Assembly: GCA_023229385.1 (NCBI GenBank)
Contig: JALNZI010000023.1
Coordinates: forward strand, 1-18,118
Direction of reading: 5' to 3'
Source: Candidatus Omnitrophota bacterium
GTDB lineage: Bacteria; Omnitrophota; Gorgyraeia; Gygaellales; Profunditerraquicolaceae
DNA length: 18,118 bases
The notes beneath the pieces are model-generated. The model saw only the letters and a program-made list of their open reading frames with translations. It had not been told where the DNA came from and searched no databases. The position numbers and the translations under genes were made by a program. Each line of letters begins with the position of its first letter. Position 1 is the first letter of the stretch. Shown in pieces: positions 7,421-14,458 of the stretch.

Positions 7421-8704
7421 TTATTTTAAATCACTATAATTAGTACCAGTTTTAATTCTCACTGGAAATTTTTCTTTTATATTTAAAATATTTTTTATAT
7501 TATCAATTAAATCAAACTCATCATTGTGAAAATCAAATAAATAACTATCATATGTAAAAAGGATTAATTTTGTTTTTTTGTTTTTTAATAAATCCTGTAT
7601 TTTTTTTATACACCAAAATCCATATTCTGCTTCCGTCAACTGAATATAATAATTAATCAATTTGTTTTTATTTACATCAACTATTTTATGAATTTTCTTT
7701 TTAAATAAAGGAGATAAAATATAACCTGTATTATTATATTGTTTCCACAAATTATCATAAAGTGTTTCTATTTTGTTGAAAAATTCAATGTCTTTATATT
7801 CCGGTTGTACAGTACCATACAATTGTCTGAATGTTATTTGTTTGGATTCATTGTATTCGTTTTCTGTTAAATTTTCTTTTTTGAAATATATTTTACCAAA
7901 GTAATTGTGTATATGTTCTACATTTGGTAATTTATAATCAATTAAATATGCTAAGAGTCTAATATGATGAGCATCATAATCTAATTCAACCAATTTTCCA
8001 TTATCTCTAAATCTCGATATAAATAATTCTCTTGTACCATCTGTTTTATTCAATGCAGCAAAATTTGTTCCTCCAAATGCATTTGATGGCCTTCCTGTTG
8101 ATGTATATAAATTATATTGTGAGTATACCAGTTTATTTTCTTTGATATTAAATAATCCGTTTTTTTCTAAATTGGTTAAGCTATTCAAAGCATATTTATT
8201 GTAGTATCTAAATGCAGTTTCGTTTTCAACATCATCATATATATTTATAACATTTAATATTTTATCTTTTATATACGTACAATATTTCAATAATATTGTT
8301 AATGGGATTATGTAATTTAAATTTGATATTTGTTTTTTATATAAGTTAAAATAAAAAGTATCAAAATGTTTTTCAATATCAAGTTTTTCATTATTAACAA
8401 AATAATTTATCAAATTAACATCAATTAATTTTTTTAATGGCATTAATTGGGACGTGGATTTTCTATCCAAAACATATTTTTTATTTGATGAATTTAAATT
8501 AACTTTTAATTTATTAATTGAATCATAATGATTTACCGGAATTAAATATTCCATTTTGTTGTCAAACAAATAAACATAAATTGCAGCAATTTTATTTATA
8601 CACGGATGTACAGTATCATCTATTGGGATAATGTGTATAATACAATCAGAATTCTTGTATTCGTTATAAAACTGTTCTAATGATTTTTCATCAAAAATGA
8701 TCAT
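7421..8704 (-). CDS. Divergent family A DNA polymerase, no active exonuclease
   Basis: This is a template-directed DNA polymerase, much smaller (427 aa) than Pol I (928) or T7 polymerase (704). The palm and fingers motifs are readable. TSTGRPSNAFGGTNFAALNK (201-220) matches the T-G-R...N-x-Q region. Motif A is VELDYDAHHIRLLAYL (239-254) with catalytic Asp242. Motif B is SKQITFRQLYG (287-297) with Lys288, Phe292 and Tyr296. Motif C is LFTYDSYLFDF (382-392) with Asp386, where the usual H-D-E has become Y-D-S. The motif B arginine is also not at its usual spacing. FPVRIKTGTNYSDL at the C-terminus matches the usual Pol I ending. Residues 1-90 look like a shrunken 3'-5' exonuclease fold without the D-x-E motif, so proofreading is probably absent or supplied by another protein. 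The start overlaps the 163-aa gene by 14 bases. Confidence 0.87.
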   Translation of the reverse strand: MIIFDEKSLEQFYNEYKNSDCIIHIIPIDDTVHPCINKIAAIYVYLFDNKMEYLIPVNHYDSINKLKVNLNSSNKKYVLDRKSTSQLMPLKKLIDVNLINYFVNNEKLDIEKHFDTFYFNLYKKQISNLNYIIPLTILLKYCTYIKDKILNVINIYDDVENETAFRYYNKYALNSLTNLEKNGLFNIKENKLVYSQYNLYTSTGRPSNAFGGTNFAALNKTDGTRELFISRFRDNGKLVELDYDAHHIRLLAYLIDYKLPNVEHIHNYFGKIYFKKENLTENEYNESKQITFRQLYGTVQPEYKDIEFFNKIETLYDNLWKQYNNTGYILSPLFKKKIHKIVDVNKNKLINYYIQLTEAEYGFWCIKKIQDLLKNKKTKLILFTYDSYLFDFHNDEFDLIDNIKNILNIKEKFPVRIKTGTNYSDLK

Positions 8705-9182
8705 TTTTCCAAAACATAATATAATTTTTACTTATAAATGATAACAATCCATTGAATTCTTTTTCAGCAACTTGAACTACTTTCTTGTTGAAATCTTCAA
8801 CACCTAACTCAATAATTAGTTCATTTTTCTGAATTGATTCAATTTTACCTGTTATTTTCCAAATTATTTTTATACCAGTGTATAGATTTTTGTCTATTAT
8901 CCCACCGGAATACAAATCATATGATTTTTTATCTATTTCAAATATTTTATTATCCGTTATTTTTTTTAAGAAATATCTATTGAAGTAACCGTCTTTGTAT
9001 TCATCAACCGTTGGTTTTATTTGAAGAGGTTGAATTGATTGTGTTAATTTTTTAGCTTGTTTGATATTATTATATTCAGAAATAACATTAGATTGATTAT
9101 ATGAAGTATAAACACCCACATTCACATTTGATGTGGATTCTTTATTTATTTTTTTAATTTGTGCAGGATAATACTTTGTCAT
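8691..9182 (-). CDS. Hypothetical protein heading the polymerase operon
   Basis: This 163-aa protein has no assigned function. Residues 1-60 are low in hydrophobics and rich in Asn, Ser, Gln and Tyr, so probably flexible. A more conserved-looking core follows (about 61-125): DEYKDGYFNRYFLKKITDNKIFEIDKKSYDLYSGG, then TGIKIIWKITGKIE. A closing amphipathic helix and an aromatic end (FISKNYIMFWKNDHF) follow. The Y-F-x-R-Y-F-x-K pattern recalls uncharacterised proteins of marine T4-like phages, which I think are often near structural genes, but I cannot confirm this. It is the first minus-strand gene after the lone plus-strand 132-aa gene and overlaps the polymerase start by 14 bases. No host-type promoter on its own strand is visible in 9183-9278. 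Confidence 0.78.
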   Translation of the reverse strand: MTKYYPAQIKKINKESTSNVNVGVYTSYNQSNVISEYNNIKQAKKLTQSIQPLQIKPTVDEYKDGYFNRYFLKKITDNKIFEIDKKSYDLYSGGIIDKNLYTGIKIIWKITGKIESIQKNELIIELGVEDFNKKVVQVAEKEFNGLLSFISKNYIMFWKNDHF

Positions 9183-9214
9183 GTTAAATTAATTAGTTAA
9201 AATTTGAAAATAAA

Positions 9215-9246
9215 TTTGGAAAATTAAGAAATTTGTTTTACTTTTG
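9215..9246 (+). promoter_or_regulatory. Bacteroidetes-type promoter of the first 132-aa gene
   Basis: TTTG at 9215-9218 and TACTTTTG at 9239-9246 match the Bacteroidetes -33 (TTTG) and -7 (TAnnTTTG) elements, 20 bases apart. Transcription would begin near 9250, giving a leader of about 25-30 bases to the ATG at 9279. The same promoter with the same spacing precedes the paralogue at 14459. This is the best evidence in the window for a Bacteroidetes host and for expression by host RNA polymerase. Confidence 0.7.
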
Positions 9247-9258
9247 TATCATTAATTT

Positions 9259-9284
9259 AAAAACAACAATTAAACAAAATGAAA
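9259..9284 (+). repeat. A-rich translation leader shared with the 15168 gene
   Basis: The 26 bases ending in ATGAAA here are identical to 15148-15173, before an unrelated 84-aa gene. The core is AACAACAATTAAACAAAATG. There is no GGAGG-like sequence. A-rich, unstructured leaders are normal for Bacteroidetes translation, so this is probably a conserved initiation module that has been copied between genes. The second 132-aa gene has only the AAAACAAC half of it. Confidence 0.6.
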
Positions 9285-9677
9285 ACACTAAATGATTACA
9301 TTGAAGAATACATCAATCAAAACAAAGAGGATTTCTCAAATAGTAAAATTGAAAAATTAAGAAATCACAATTTCAACCATGTTGATGTAACTGGAATATT
9401 TGAATCAATTGTGATGGATTTAAACGACGGATGGAAACCAAACTTCACATCATCAAAATGGGAAGATTGGGGATACTGTATATATCATTTTCTCAGAAAT
9501 GGCGGTCATTCGTATTATGGCGTGACTGCCGGTGGGTTCTGTTGGCGTTTGCTTAGTGCCGCCGGCGATGCTGCTCTTCGGACTATCGGGGCGCGCTCGT
9601 TGTTTAAATCTAAAGAACTTGCTGAAAAAGCTATTGAAATATGTGGGACTGATTTTTTGAATCTTTTATTTGGGTAA
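9279..9677 (+). CDS. 132-aa paralogue 1 with hypervariable GC-rich core
   Basis: The function is unknown. The leader MKTLNDYIEEYI resembles the T4 capsid-targeting sequence (M-K-T-x-x-E/D-F/Y-I-x-E). Residues 1-70 are about 80% identical to the paralogue at 14459, including KIEKLRNHNFNH, GIFESIVMDLN and WGYCIYH. AGGFCW is invariant, but the residues around it (about 71-110) differ almost completely. The C-terminus (FKSKEL, KAIEICG, DFLNLLFG) is conserved again. The variable part is encoded by DNA of about 62% GC that is nearly free of adenine, quite unlike the rest of the genome. It stands alone on the plus strand, divergent from the 163-aa gene and convergent with the hub gene, with 5 bases between the stops. 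It looks like an independently expressed cargo gene. Confidence 0.85.
   Translation: MKTLNDYIEEYINQNKEDFSNSKIEKLRNHNFNHVDVTGIFESIVMDLNDGWKPNFTSSKWEDWGYCIYHFLRNGGHSYYGVTAGGFCWRLLSAAGDAALRTIGARSLFKSKELAEKAIEICGTDFLNLLFG
9501..9602 (+). other. A-depleted, GC-rich hypervariable patch
   Basis: Within the first 132-aa gene, this 102-base stretch has 8 adenines and about 63 G or C by hand count. Sequence on both sides returns to the A-rich composition of the genome. The matching part of the paralogue (about 14681-14780) is intermediate, with about 43% GC and 19 adenines. Between the two copies first and second codon positions vary while third positions are often kept (CGT/GAT, CTT/TAT, GAT/TTT, GCT/ATT, ACT/TAT). 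That fits mutation of adenines in a template rich in AAT/AAC codons. It is a candidate variable region of a diversity-generating retroelement, not a proven one. Confidence 0.5.
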
Positions 9678-9682
9678 ATCAT

Positions 9683-12493
9683 TTATGACGGCATCACATT
9701 AACCGGTTCATTTAATAATGATTGTTGTTGGTATGCAGTACGTAATTTACTGATATAATAATATCTAATTTCACCGACTGTAATTATTTTATCCTGTTTG
9801 ATACTGTCCCATTTAGGATTTGACTTCCAAATCTTATAAACTTGACTCGTTGATTTTGTATAATAACTTCCAACTATCGTTGAATCAGAATCATTTTTGT
9901 ATGCAGGAGTTGTTACTGCTAATACAACATCGGTATATCGACGGTATGGTTTATATTTTGACAAATAAGATTCTACAACATCCAATTGTTGAATTGCGTT
10001 CATACCCAATATTTCTGATTTGGTATATCCAATTGGAACAGAACTGTTTCTGAATGATATTAATCCAAAACTCCCATCAAAATGATTTCCTATGTTGGTT
10101 AAGCTGCTTTCTAACATCATTACTCCCATCAACCAATTTGGATTAGCACCCAAGTTGGTGGCAATTTCTTTTACTTTAGCAATAAATTCGGTTTTTATTC
10201 CGTTTGGTACAATGTCTTCATAAAATAATTTATCAGTTGTTTGTTGATATACATATGGAAGTGATTGGATAACATTTTGGTTTGTTTGTTCTACTACATT
10301 TCTAACATTCATAATCGTGTCAACACGAGTATCCCAACTATTTTTATCAATTATTTGTGTTACATTACTAATCATAAAACCGTAAAATCCTTTATTTTTT
10401 GTAATAAAATCAGGAAGATAATCAATTGTAATTACTTGTCCCCACATTAACCCACCAGTACCGTCCATTGTCAATGATATATTTAATGGAAGCATCAATG
10501 GAACAGATACCTTATAATCATTTACATCAAAATCATATCCTGCTTTACAATAATCTGTTACATATTTATTCAACAAAGATTTGAACTCATTTGATTTTCC
10601 TTCTTCATATGAATTCATCAACGAATTTTTTGCTTCTGCAAATTTGGTTTTAAAATTAGCAGTCTGTTGATTATATGTAGCTTGTGCATCATTGTGATCT
10701 TTAATTATATAATCAGGTGGTGCATATGCATCAACATATGGTGTAATTGGAATTATTTCTTTATTAAATACATCTCGTACACTTGTTCCATATATTTTAA
10801 ACGGAATTGAAGATTCGGAATGATTATCACATCGCTTATTTCTATTTCCCGTTGAGAACATAATATGTCCTTTGATATTATTATCAACTCTTGTATTTAA
10901 TGATGCAAATTTACATATACTGTTAATATTATATAATTTAAATTTTAATTTGGGTTCATTTATTTCTTCTATTTTATTATCAACAGTTCCAACCGAATTT
11001 CCATCGACTATTTGTAATATATTGCTTTTATTTTCACCATCAACGTGAATCTTTAAATCCCATACACCACCACAAGCTTCACTGATTCCGACAAATAGTT
11101 TTGAAAAAAATTCATCGAGTATTTTGGTTTCTTTATATGTAGCAATTATAAAATCTAAATTAACTAATATATTACGAACAGTTCCATATTTGAATGTATC
11201 ATCGGTTGCAAATTTATACATCGTTATTCCCAATGTATCTAAATAATTATCACTGTTATTAGTAAATACATCACCATTGATATTATATTGTTGACCCGGT
11301 AATAGACAAATTGCAGGATCAGCTGAACATAAATATTTATAATTTGGTACTACTATATTAGCACTAAATACTTTGATAAGTGCATTCTTCCAGTTGTCAA
11401 CCGGATTACTTTGTTTTTTGTCCGATGATATATAACTAAGTTCTTCTGTTATTATATCCTCCAAATGTCCAAGTGTTATATATTTGAATTCATTTGTACT
11501 CAAATTTTCATTTGTAGTATTGATACTATTATCTGATTTATATGGAACATAATTTGGTGCTCTGAATCCAACAACAACAGGATTTGCATTATTTATTTTA
11601 GAAAAATCCCAATATTCATAATATATTGGTGTGTTTGGTGTTGCTTCAACAATCATTGGTGTCAACGTTTCGTATGCAGCAATTGTACCCGTTGTTGTTG
11701 AATATGTTTTTTTTGGGTGTGCATATCGTTCTCCTCCAATTTGTTGATTGATTTTGTCAAATCTCGACGTAAGATTTTCAACCTCATCCTTGTTATTCAC
11801 ATCAAAATGTGTCTTAGAATGAATATCCAATCCCAAAAACATATCAGCTGAGCTTATAATCGTAGTAGTACAATTGAATGTTCCATCTGGTTGTAATTCC
11901 CAATTGAAATTACAGACCATTCCAACCATTCCATCATATGCTCCATTATTATCCATAACATTTTGTCTAATAGCATCATTCAATGATTGTTCATCTGTTA
12001 TTTTACTACTGAACATATTGATACCATTGACTGTATCTGTGAGTTTAACAGGATCTATTGACCAACCCCATTCGATCACTATTCTGATTCCATAACTCAT
12101 ATATAATTTGGATAATATATCCAATTGTTCTAATGAATTAGCTTTAAATTTAATAATACCTTCACGTGAAGCACCCAATGCTCCTTTGTTTCTTACTTCA
12201 ACTGATGTTATACCGGGTATTGGTTTGTTATCATTTACATCATAAACATTTTCAGTAGTTAAAATTAGTTTTGTTCCATCATCAGTTGCTTTACTACCAT
12301 ACAATATCCATTCTTTTCTTATGTTTGAATCCCATTTGGTTAAATCAATAGGATCTTGAATTTCTGCACACGAAGTCATTTTACACCAAGGAGTTCTTCC
12401 TAACCACTCACTTCTATCAATTGAATGATTTTGGCGATACTCAATCGCATCTATAATTGTTTTTGGTGTCTGCCTAAAAAATAATTCAGACAT
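9683..12493 (-). CDS. Baseplate hub protein with C-terminal lytic transglycosylase domain
   Basis: This 936-aa structural protein probably sits at the tail tip and cuts host peptidoglycan during injection. The N-terminal part contains IRIVIEWGWSIDP (about 137-149), a pattern seen in phage hub-type structural proteins, and GMVGMVCNFNWELQPDGTFNC (188-208). A beta-rich middle includes LMWGQVITIDYLPDF (682-696). The last 170 residues form an SLT-type domain: NPNWLMGVMMLESS with likely catalytic Glu795, GSFGLISF (807-814), then helical segments and PAYKND near 863-868. Start: the frame extends to a TTG at 12499, but the ATG at 12493 lies 2 bases after the stop of the LysM gene and is preferred. 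It is the last gene of the baseplate block. T4 gp27 (hub) plus gp5 (lysozyme) is the likely functional counterpart, merged into one chain. Confidence 0.82.
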   Translation of the reverse strand: MSELFFRQTPKTIIDAIEYRQNHSIDRSEWLGRTPWCKMTSCAEIQDPIDLTKWDSNIRKEWILYGSKATDDGTKLILTTENVYDVNDNKPIPGITSVEVRNKGALGASREGIIKFKANSLEQLDILSKLYMSYGIRIVIEWGWSIDPVKLTDTVNGINMFSSKITDEQSLNDAIRQNVMDNNGAYDGMVGMVCNFNWELQPDGTFNCTTTIISSADMFLGLDIHSKTHFDVNNKDEVENLTSRFDKINQQIGGERYAHPKKTYSTTTGTIAAYETLTPMIVEATPNTPIYYEYWDFSKINNANPVVVGFRAPNYVPYKSDNSINTTNENLSTNEFKYITLGHLEDIITEELSYISSDKKQSNPVDNWKNALIKVFSANIVVPNYKYLCSADPAICLLPGQQYNINGDVFTNNSDNYLDTLGITMYKFATDDTFKYGTVRNILVNLDFIIATYKETKILDEFFSKLFVGISEACGGVWDLKIHVDGENKSNILQIVDGNSVGTVDNKIEEINEPKLKFKLYNINSICKFASLNTRVDNNIKGHIMFSTGNRNKRCDNHSESSIPFKIYGTSVRDVFNKEIIPITPYVDAYAPPDYIIKDHNDAQATYNQQTANFKTKFAEAKNSLMNSYEEGKSNEFKSLLNKYVTDYCKAGYDFDVNDYKVSVPLMLPLNISLTMDGTGGLMWGQVITIDYLPDFITKNKGFYGFMISNVTQIIDKNSWDTRVDTIMNVRNVVEQTNQNVIQSLPYVYQQTTDKLFYEDIVPNGIKTEFIAKVKEIATNLGANPNWLMGVMMLESSLTNIGNHFDGSFGLISFRNSSVPIGYTKSEILGMNAIQQLDVVESYLSKYKPYRRYTDVVLAVTTPAYKNDSDSTIVGSYYTKSTSQVYKIWKSNPKWDSIKQDKIITVGEIRYYYISKLRTAYQQQSLLNEPVNVMPS

Positions 12494-12495
12494 AA

Positions 12496-12789
12496 TCAAT
12501 TGATTTCTTTCAATTTATTGAAATACTCGTTATCTAATACAGGAATTCTTATTTGTAATCCACTCGGAATGATAATTGATCCAGTCCCCAATTTATTAGC
12601 CAATGCAATATATCTCCACAATGATACATTTCCGTCATAATATTTATAAGCATATCCATCGAGTGAATCCCCCGGTTGTGATATTATATATATATCTCTT
12701 ATATTTTTTTCAATCGTAGGAAATGTTGTTGATTCATAAAATTGTTTTCCTGATTTTGTTTTATCTATGGTTGTGTTATATAATTTCAT
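12496..12789 (-). CDS. LysM-domain baseplate protein (gp53-like)
   Basis: This is a 97-aa protein with a C-terminal LysM-type fold: YIISQPGDSLDGYAYKYYDG, then LWRYIALANKL, then IIIPSGLQIRIP. In contractile tails, short LysM proteins such as T4 gp53 and tail protein X join baseplate or tube-end components rather than acting as enzymes. The N-terminus (KLYNTTIDKTKSGKQFYESTTFP) is a short arm. Two ATGs are possible: 12795 (MGMKLY) and 12789 (MKLY). The latter forms an ATGA overlap with the stop of the 525-aa gene, the classic coupling arrangement, so it is chosen. It lies directly between the tube-cap-like protein and the hub. Confidence 0.8.
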   Translation of the reverse strand: MKLYNTTIDKTKSGKQFYESTTFPTIEKNIRDIYIISQPGDSLDGYAYKYYDGNVSLWRYIALANKLGTGSIIIPSGLQIRIPVLDNEYFNKLKEIN

Positions 12790-14363
12790 TCCCATATCAT
12801 CTTCTTATTTTTGTTGATTACATCAAAAAATCTATTTGATGTTGATGTCAATGTTTCGTGTCCAAGTATTGTCAAATCAACATTTACTTTAATAATCATT
12901 GGAATTTGATATAATATGTCGCTCACACCATCACCAATTTCCCATGGGTAATCTTGATCATTTTCAAATTCAAGTGAATTCAATATAATAGGAATGTTGT
13001 TATAATAATCTCCAATATGTAATTCCATTATTTGGCCAACCATTTTTCCCAAAGTAATAACAGGAGTAGCATATTGAGCTAGCTTAGTTAGTTTGTAATA
13101 AATTCCTTTCATTTCTAACGGAGAGGATGCTGCCACAATAAAATTAAATCCGGTTTTTCTTTTATATCCTTTATATGTATATACTACATCAGGACGACCT
13201 ATATATTCAATTTCATTCCACAATACATCAAATTTATCTGAAAAAGATGGTATTGTATTTCTGAACTGAATAATATCAGAATCTTTACGAAACGGTTTAA
13301 ACCAAAAATCAACCAAATCATTTGTCGTTTCAATAGAAGACATATATATAGGATCAGATAATGGATCTTTGTCTTCTTGTATTTTACTGTTTAATTTCCT
13401 ATCTTCATCAGGAAAATAATAATATGTTCTTAAACTTTTTTCTTCATAATTGATTTTATTCAACAACGGATTTCTTCCTTTGTAATATGTATTATGTTTT
13501 CTGAAATCGTTTGTGGTTTCTTTTTTGTCAAAAATTTCTTGTTGATTTGATTCTATATCAGAATAGTTATATGTATTTTCTTCAAACAAACCAATTGAAT
13601 TGTATGCATTATCGGTAATGATTATTTTAGATAATTTATATGCACTATTATCATTAGAAGCAGAAGTTAATATATTTGAAATCAAATCAGTTTTAAGTGA
13701 TTCATGTATTTTTGTTAGTTCACCGGTTTTATTAACTGCATATCCTATTTTATTGATTGTTTTTTTTAATCCATCTTTTAAAACATCAAGAGTAATACCA
13801 CCTTGTTCTTTTAGATACATCAAAATTAATCTATTACCATATCCACCAGGTATAATTTTATCTAATCCTTTTACAATCTCAGAATACATTCCAACTGTTC
13901 CTAATGAAATATTTCCAAATATGGGTACACTAATACTAATTTCGGTTGGAATCGTTCTTTCAATATGTCCATCAGTTAAATTTAACGCTGTTTGTGTTAA
14001 AAATGATAACGGATTTAATATTCGATTTGGTGTTAATATCAATTTACTAAATCCATCAGTAATACCAGTTAATCCGATTGCTGGGTTATTCAACTGTAAA
14101 CCCGTTTGTAATTCCAACCAATTTTGTCCTTTTGTTGATTTTTCAAATTCAGTTTGACGTTTTATGTCATTTAATACAATTTGTTTTCTTTTAGCTCCTC
14201 CACCAGGAAGTAATTCAATTACATCACCATAATTTGATCCTTCATAATATTTATTATTTTCTTTGTCGGATGTAAAATCAGAATAAAACCACAGATTTAA
14301 ATTATCAATGTCTTTATGTAATTGATTTTCTGTGGTTGAAATATATAATTCAAGTATGCTCAT
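12786..14363 (-). CDS. Baseplate/tail tube-cap-like structural protein
   Basis: This 525-aa protein opens the baseplate operon. The C-terminal part (about 340-500) looks like a tail-tube or tube-cap domain of contractile phages: FWFKPFRKDSDIIQFRNTIP, WNEIEYIGRPDVVYTYKGYKR, FNFIVAASSPLEMKGIYYKL, ELHIGDYYNNIPIILNSLEF and QIPMIIKVNVDLTILG, a run of beta strands typical of that fold. T4 gp48 or gp54 would be the counterparts, but I cannot tell which. The middle (about 140-240) is rich in Gly, Ile and Leu (ISVPIFGNISLGTVGMYSEIV; IIPGGYGNRLILMYLKEQGG) and may be an inserted domain. The ATG at 14363 is preceded by an AT-rich leader with a weak copy of the ACTATTTA motif, and the gene is divergent from the second 132-aa gene. 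Confidence 0.75.
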   Translation of the reverse strand: MSILELYISTTENQLHKDIDNLNLWFYSDFTSDKENNKYYEGSNYGDVIELLPGGGAKRKQIVLNDIKRQTEFEKSTKGQNWLELQTGLQLNNPAIGLTGITDGFSKLILTPNRILNPLSFLTQTALNLTDGHIERTIPTEISISVPIFGNISLGTVGMYSEIVKGLDKIIPGGYGNRLILMYLKEQGGITLDVLKDGLKKTINKIGYAVNKTGELTKIHESLKTDLISNILTSASNDNSAYKLSKIIITDNAYNSIGLFEENTYNYSDIESNQQEIFDKKETTNDFRKHNTYYKGRNPLLNKINYEEKSLRTYYYFPDEDRKLNSKIQEDKDPLSDPIYMSSIETTNDLVDFWFKPFRKDSDIIQFRNTIPSFSDKFDVLWNEIEYIGRPDVVYTYKGYKRKTGFNFIVAASSPLEMKGIYYKLTKLAQYATPVITLGKMVGQIMELHIGDYYNNIPIILNSLEFENDQDYPWEIGDGVSDILYQIPMIIKVNVDLTILGHETLTSTSNRFFDVINKNKKMIWE

Positions 14364-14405
14364 GATGGAGAATTGTTACATTAAATAGTAGTTTTTGAAA
14401 ATAAA

Positions 14406-14437
14406 TTTGGAAAATTAAGAAATTTGTTTTACTTTTG
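14406..14437 (+). promoter_or_regulatory. Bacteroidetes-type promoter of the accessory operon
   Basis: TTTG at 14406-14409 and TACTTTTG at 14430-14437, 20 bases apart, match the Bacteroidetes -33 and -7 elements and repeat the promoter at 9215-9246. The ATG at 14459 follows closely, so the leader is about 15-20 bases. No other host-type promoter is visible in the gaps before the downstream plus-strand genes, so this one may serve the run of genes to 16541. Confidence 0.7.
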
Positions 14438-14458
14438 TATCATTAATTAAAAAACAAC

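Larger units (their letters stand above)
9203..9677 (+). repeat. Direct repeat, left copy (promoter plus 132-aa gene)
   Basis: This copy matches 14394-14857 in the same orientation. The match begins in the promoter (TTTGAAAATAAATTTGG), runs through the leader and the whole coding region and stops at the TAA. The two copies flank the baseplate block. Differences are a deletion of 11 bases just before the second ATG, scattered substitutions in the 5' half of the gene and a near-complete breakdown of similarity in the central hypervariable patch. Flanking sequences beyond the repeat are unrelated. Confidence 0.85.

Noticed and set aside
13600..14157. 185-codon open frame on the plus strand inside the 525-aa baseplate gene
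   Set aside because: It is the antisense of a gene with recognisable tail motifs, its product is Ile/Pro/Ser-rich low-grade sequence, and it has no leader. Other plus-strand frames within the minus-strand genes were dismissed for the same reason.
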